Shown: positions 61,487-63,944 of the stretch, piece by piece
Layout: each line of letters starts with the position of its first letter
How positions within the stretch are numbered: the first letter of the stretch is position 1
Origin: Macrococcoides goetzii
GTDB lineage: Bacteria > Bacillota > Bacilli > Staphylococcales > Staphylococcaceae
Assembly: GCF_002742385.2 (NCBI RefSeq)
Contig: NZ_MJBI02000007.1
Location: 1 to 63,944, forward strand
DNA length: 63,944 nucleotides
Reading direction: 5' to 3'
The notes under the pieces: model-generated
Told to the model about the DNA's origin: nothing
What the model saw: only the letters and a program-made list of their open reading frames with translations
Databases searched by the model: none
Program-made: the position numbers and the translations under genes

Positions 61487-62782
61487 ATGTCATCAATCGT
61501 TGTCGTTGGGACGCAGTGGGGAGACGAAGGTAAAGGAAAAATCACAGATTTTTTAGCTGAGCAGGCGAATGTGATTGCTCGTTTTTCAGGTGGTAATAAT
61601 GCAGGTCATACTATTAAATTCGGTGGAGAAACGTATAAATTACACTTAGTACCATCAGGAATTTTCTATTCAGATAAATTATCAGTAATCGGTAATGGTG
61701 TTGTTGTAGATCCGGTTGCTTTATTAAAAGAATTAGATGCATTAAATGAACGTGGTATAAGTACAGATAACTTACGTATCTCAAATCGTGCCCAAGTTAT
61801 TTTACCGTACCATTTAAAACAAGATGAATTAGAAGAAGAAAAACGTGGCGACAATAAAATCGGTACAACGAAAAAAGGTATTGGACCAGCATATGTTGAT
61901 AAAGTACAACGTATTGGTATTCGTATGGCTGATTTATTGGACGAAGAAACATTTAGAGCAAAGTTAGAAGAAAACTTAAACGCTAAAAATGAACTATTCG
62001 AAAAAATGTTCAATGCTGAAGGATTCACTTTTGATGAAATCTTTGAACCTTACTTTGCTGCAGGACAACGATTGAAACAATACACAGTGGATACTGCAAA
62101 AGTATTAGATGACGCGTTCGAAGCAGAAGAAAAAGTATTGTTTGAAGGTGCACAAGGTGTGATGCTTGATATCGATCATGGTACGTATCCATTTGTTACA
62201 TCAAGTAATCCGATTGCAGGTAACGTAACAGTTGGTACTGGTGTAGGACCAACTTTTGTTGATAAAGTTGTAGGCGTATGTAAAGCTTATACATCACGTG
62301 TAGGAGACGGACCATTTCCTACTGAATTATTCGATGAAGATGGCCACCATATCCGTGAAGTAGGTCGTGAATACGGTACAACAACAGGACGTCCACGCCG
62401 TGTAGGTTGGTTTGATTCAGTTGTATTACGCCATTCACGTCGTGCGAGTGGTATTACAGATTTATCAATTAACTCTATTGATGTATTAACAGGTTTAGAA
62501 ACTGTTAAAATCTGTACAGCATACGAATTAGATGGTGAAATTATTACTGAATACCCAGCGAACTTAAATGCATTAAATCGTTGTAAACCAGTATTTGAAG
62601 AGTTACCTGGATGGACTGAAGATGTTACTGGTGTTAAGACGATGGAAGAATTACCGGATAATGCACGTCGTTATTTAGAGCGTATTTCTGAATTATGTAA
62701 TGTTAAGATTTCTATCTTCTCAGTAGGACCAGATAGAACTCAAACAAACTTACTTGAAGATTTATGGCAAACTGATAAATAA
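61487..62782 (+). CDS. purA: Adenylosuccinate synthetase
   Basis: PurA (431 residues) joins IMP and aspartate with GTP to start AMP synthesis. The P-loop [14 protein letters not shown] lies at 8-21, with GGNNAGHT near 37-44 and the signature [12 protein letters not shown] near 131-142. GGAGGT precedes the ATG by six bases. It stands alone with its own PurBox promoter. Confidence 0.98.
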   Translation: MSSIVVVGTQWGDEGKGKITDFLAEQANVIARFSGGNNAGHTIKFGGETYKLHLVPSGIFYSDKLSVIGNGVVVDPVALLKELDALNERGISTDNLRISNRAQVILPYHLKQDELEEEKRGDNKIGTTKKGIGPAYVDKVQRIGIRMADLLDEETFRAKLEENLNAKNELFEKMFNAEGFTFDEIFEPYFAAGQRLKQYTVDTAKVLDDAFEAEEKVLFEGAQGVMLDIDHGTYPFVTSSNPIAGNVTVGTGVGPTFVDKVVGVCKAYTSRVGDGPFPTELFDEDGHHIREVGREYGTTTGRPRRVGWFDSVVLRHSRRASGITDLSINSIDVLTGLETVKICTAYELDGEIITEYPANLNALNRCKPVFEELPGWTEDVTGVKTMEELPDNARRYLERISELCNVKISIFSVGPDRTQTNLLEDLWQTDK

Positions 62783-62802
62783 GCTTTAAATCAATGATTA
62801 AT

Positions 62803-62858
62803 ATAAAAATAGCAATAAAGGAATCTATTAAAATAGACTACTTTATTGCTATTTTTGT
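62803..62858. terminator. Bidirectional terminator between purA and the YitT gene
   Basis: A perfect 16-bp stem (AAAAATAGCAATAAAG with CTTTATTGCTATTTTT) lies between convergent genes and has T runs on both strands. Confidence 0.92.
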
Positions 62859-62863
62859 ATGTT

Positions 62864-63751
62864 TTAATGAATATCTCTTTTTTTAAATCTTCCGCCTTTA
62901 ACTTCCGATACTTTGCCGATTGCAACAAATGCACTTTCGTCATAATGATTAACGATGTCTTTTAATTTAAATTCTTCTAGACGAGTAATGACACAGAAGA
63001 TAACTTTCTTATCTTCACCAGTATAAGCACCTTCTCCAGTTAAATATGTAACACCTCGACCTAAACGGTCATTAATAGCATCACCAATTTCTTCGTGCTG
63101 ATCACTTATAATCCAGACAGATTTAGATTCATCTAAACCTTGCTGGACGATATCAATCGTTTTAAAAGCAATAAAATAGGCGATTACTGAATACATTGCT
63201 GATTCCCATGTAAAGATGAATCCGGCAGCAATATAGATGAAAAAATTAATAACCATAACGATTTCTCCGACTGAAAAAGGAGATTTATTACTAATAAGAA
63301 TGGCAAGAATTTCAGTGCCATCTAATGAACCACCATAACGAATGACGAGTCCGACACCAAGGCCAAGAATCACCCCACCAAAGATAGTAACTAGAAATTT
63401 CTCATCCGCAAAAGGAGGAACGGGATGTAATAGAGCTGTACCAATTGATAAAATAGTAATTGCATATAAAGTTGATAGAGCAAATGTTTTACCGATTTGT
63501 TTATATCCTAAGTAAAAGAATGGGATATTTAATAAAAAGATAAATAATCCAAGAGGTATTTTAAGTAAATGTGAAGCCATAATTGAAATACCTACAATAC
63601 CTCCATCGAGTAATTTGTTAGGTACTAAAAAGAGTTCGAGTGCCACTGCCATGAGAATTGCACCTAAAGTAATGAAAGAAAAACGCTTAATCTTTTCTTT
63701 TAAAGGCAGTTTTTTGTGTTGTTTTACCACTTTTTCCAAGGGTATTGACAT
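62864..63751 (-). CDS. YitT family membrane protein
   Basis: The 295-residue protein has five to six membrane helices (about 25-205, with the repeated glycine-rich segments ALELFLVPNKLLDGGIVGIS and IRYGGSLDGTEILAI) and a C-terminal cytosolic DUF2179 domain (about 215-290, KVIFCVITRLEEFKLK). Function is unknown. AAAGGA precedes the ATG. It is one of few genes in the right arm that oppose replication. Confidence 0.88.
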   Translation of the reverse strand: MSIPLEKVVKQHKKLPLKEKIKRFSFITLGAILMAVALELFLVPNKLLDGGIVGISIMASHLLKIPLGLFIFLLNIPFFYLGYKQIGKTFALSTLYAITILSIGTALLHPVPPFADEKFLVTIFGGVILGLGVGLVIRYGGSLDGTEILAILISNKSPFSVGEIVMVINFFIYIAAGFIFTWESAMYSVIAYFIAFKTIDIVQQGLDESKSVWIISDQHEEIGDAINDRLGRGVTYLTGEGAYTGEDKKVIFCVITRLEEFKLKDIVNHYDESAFVAIGKVSEVKGGRFKKRDIH

Positions 63752-63800
63752 AACATGTTCCTTTCTATAATAATTCAGAGTATATACATATCAATTATAC

Positions 63801-63842
63801 TAAATTTTTTAATATTTTTTAATATTTTTTAATATTTTTTAA
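63801..63842. repeat. AT-rich tandem repeat
   Basis: The 10-base unit AATATTTTTT occurs three times head to tail (63811-63840), flanked by partial copies. It lies between the YitT start and the window end and could vary in copy number. Confidence 0.85.
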
Positions 63843-63944
63843 AAAGGGAAATTCTATAATCAAGTTAGCCACCTACGGTGTGCTTTAAAAAATAAAAAAT
63901 GAGCCATGTGCATCCATGTTAATATTGTAGTTACCACAACAAAC

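Noticed and set aside
63843-63944. Last 100 bases, including a short CACC/GGTG hairpin
   Set aside because: The stem is only four to five pairs with no T run or T-box motif, and the sequence is cut by the window edge, so no feature can be named.

Overview
This window is the replication-origin region of a low-GC Gram-positive chromosome. Protein sequences (GuaB, Xpt, Ssb, GyrA, GyrB, RnpA and L34, compared from memory) are closest to Staphylococcaceae but clearly not Staphylococcus aureus itself. The gene order, with a soj/parA gene and a Bacillus-like noc-soj-spo0J block, fits Macrococcus best; the genus is an inference. Nearly all genes point away from oriC (about 37.75-39.6 kb): leftward genes lie on the minus strand and rightward genes on the plus strand.

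Left arm, from the window edge to oriC. Positions 1-158 hold the promoter and leader of an rRNA operon transcribed leftward out of the window. A patatin-like lipase and a plus-strand phosphonate-type ABC importer (phnD-phnC-phnE-phnE) follow, then recR-ybaB-dnaX, a secreted Ig-like protein and the SRP RNA gene ffs. Next comes the trehalose operon treP-treC-treR, with a CcpA-type cre site and a TreR-type operator. A murein-peptide cluster (serine hydrolase, NlpC/P60 endopeptidase, L-Ala-D/L-Glu epimerase), tRNA-Ser(UGA), a SnoaL-like protein and a 35-codon peptide gene follow. The purine operon xpt-pbuX-guaB-guaA sits behind a guanine riboswitch. After a SigB-type stress gene, a GNAT acetyltransferase and a YfbU-like protein come rpsF-ssb-rpsR, ychF, a DUF951 gene, mscS, parB, parA, noc, rsmG, mnmG, mnmE, jag, rnpA and rpmH.

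oriC is bipartite. A DnaA-box cluster lies upstream of dnaA. A second cluster with a DnaA-trio and an AT-rich unwinding region lies between dnaA and dnaN.

Right arm. dnaA-dnaN are followed by a four-gene cassette (NatAB-like ABC exporter plus the thiol-oxidase pair bdbD-bdbC) that separates dnaN from yaaA-recF-gyrB-gyrA. Then come alsS-alsD (acetoin), nnrD (minus strand), a T-box-controlled serS, a yceI gene under a long palindromic operator, yybS-gdpP-rplI-dnaC, purA with a PurBox, and a YitT-family membrane protein (minus strand).

Most of the window is core replication, segregation, translation and purine metabolism. The accessory parts are the phn operon, the secreted protein, the murein cluster, the cassette after dnaN, and several small genes of unknown role. 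The most useful unexplained signals are perfect or near-perfect palindromes in front of the ABC exporter, bdbD, alsS and yceI; attenuator-like hairpins inside the phn and rpmH-rnpA units; and the 35-residue peptide gene. I saw no CRISPR array, prophage or insertion sequence.

Non-coding stretches over 300 bases are: 1-304 (rRNA promoter and leader); 9119-9612 (ffs with its promoter and terminator); 17129-17646 (the peptide gene and two terminators); 22612-23170 (riboswitch, SigB-type promoter and about 280 bases of AT-rich DNA with nothing I can name); 37633-38103 (rpmH promoter and DnaA boxes); 53835-54192 (serS promoter and T-box); 61163-61486 (dnaC terminator and purA promoter with PurBox). 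The last 100 bases (63843-63944) hold nothing I can assign.
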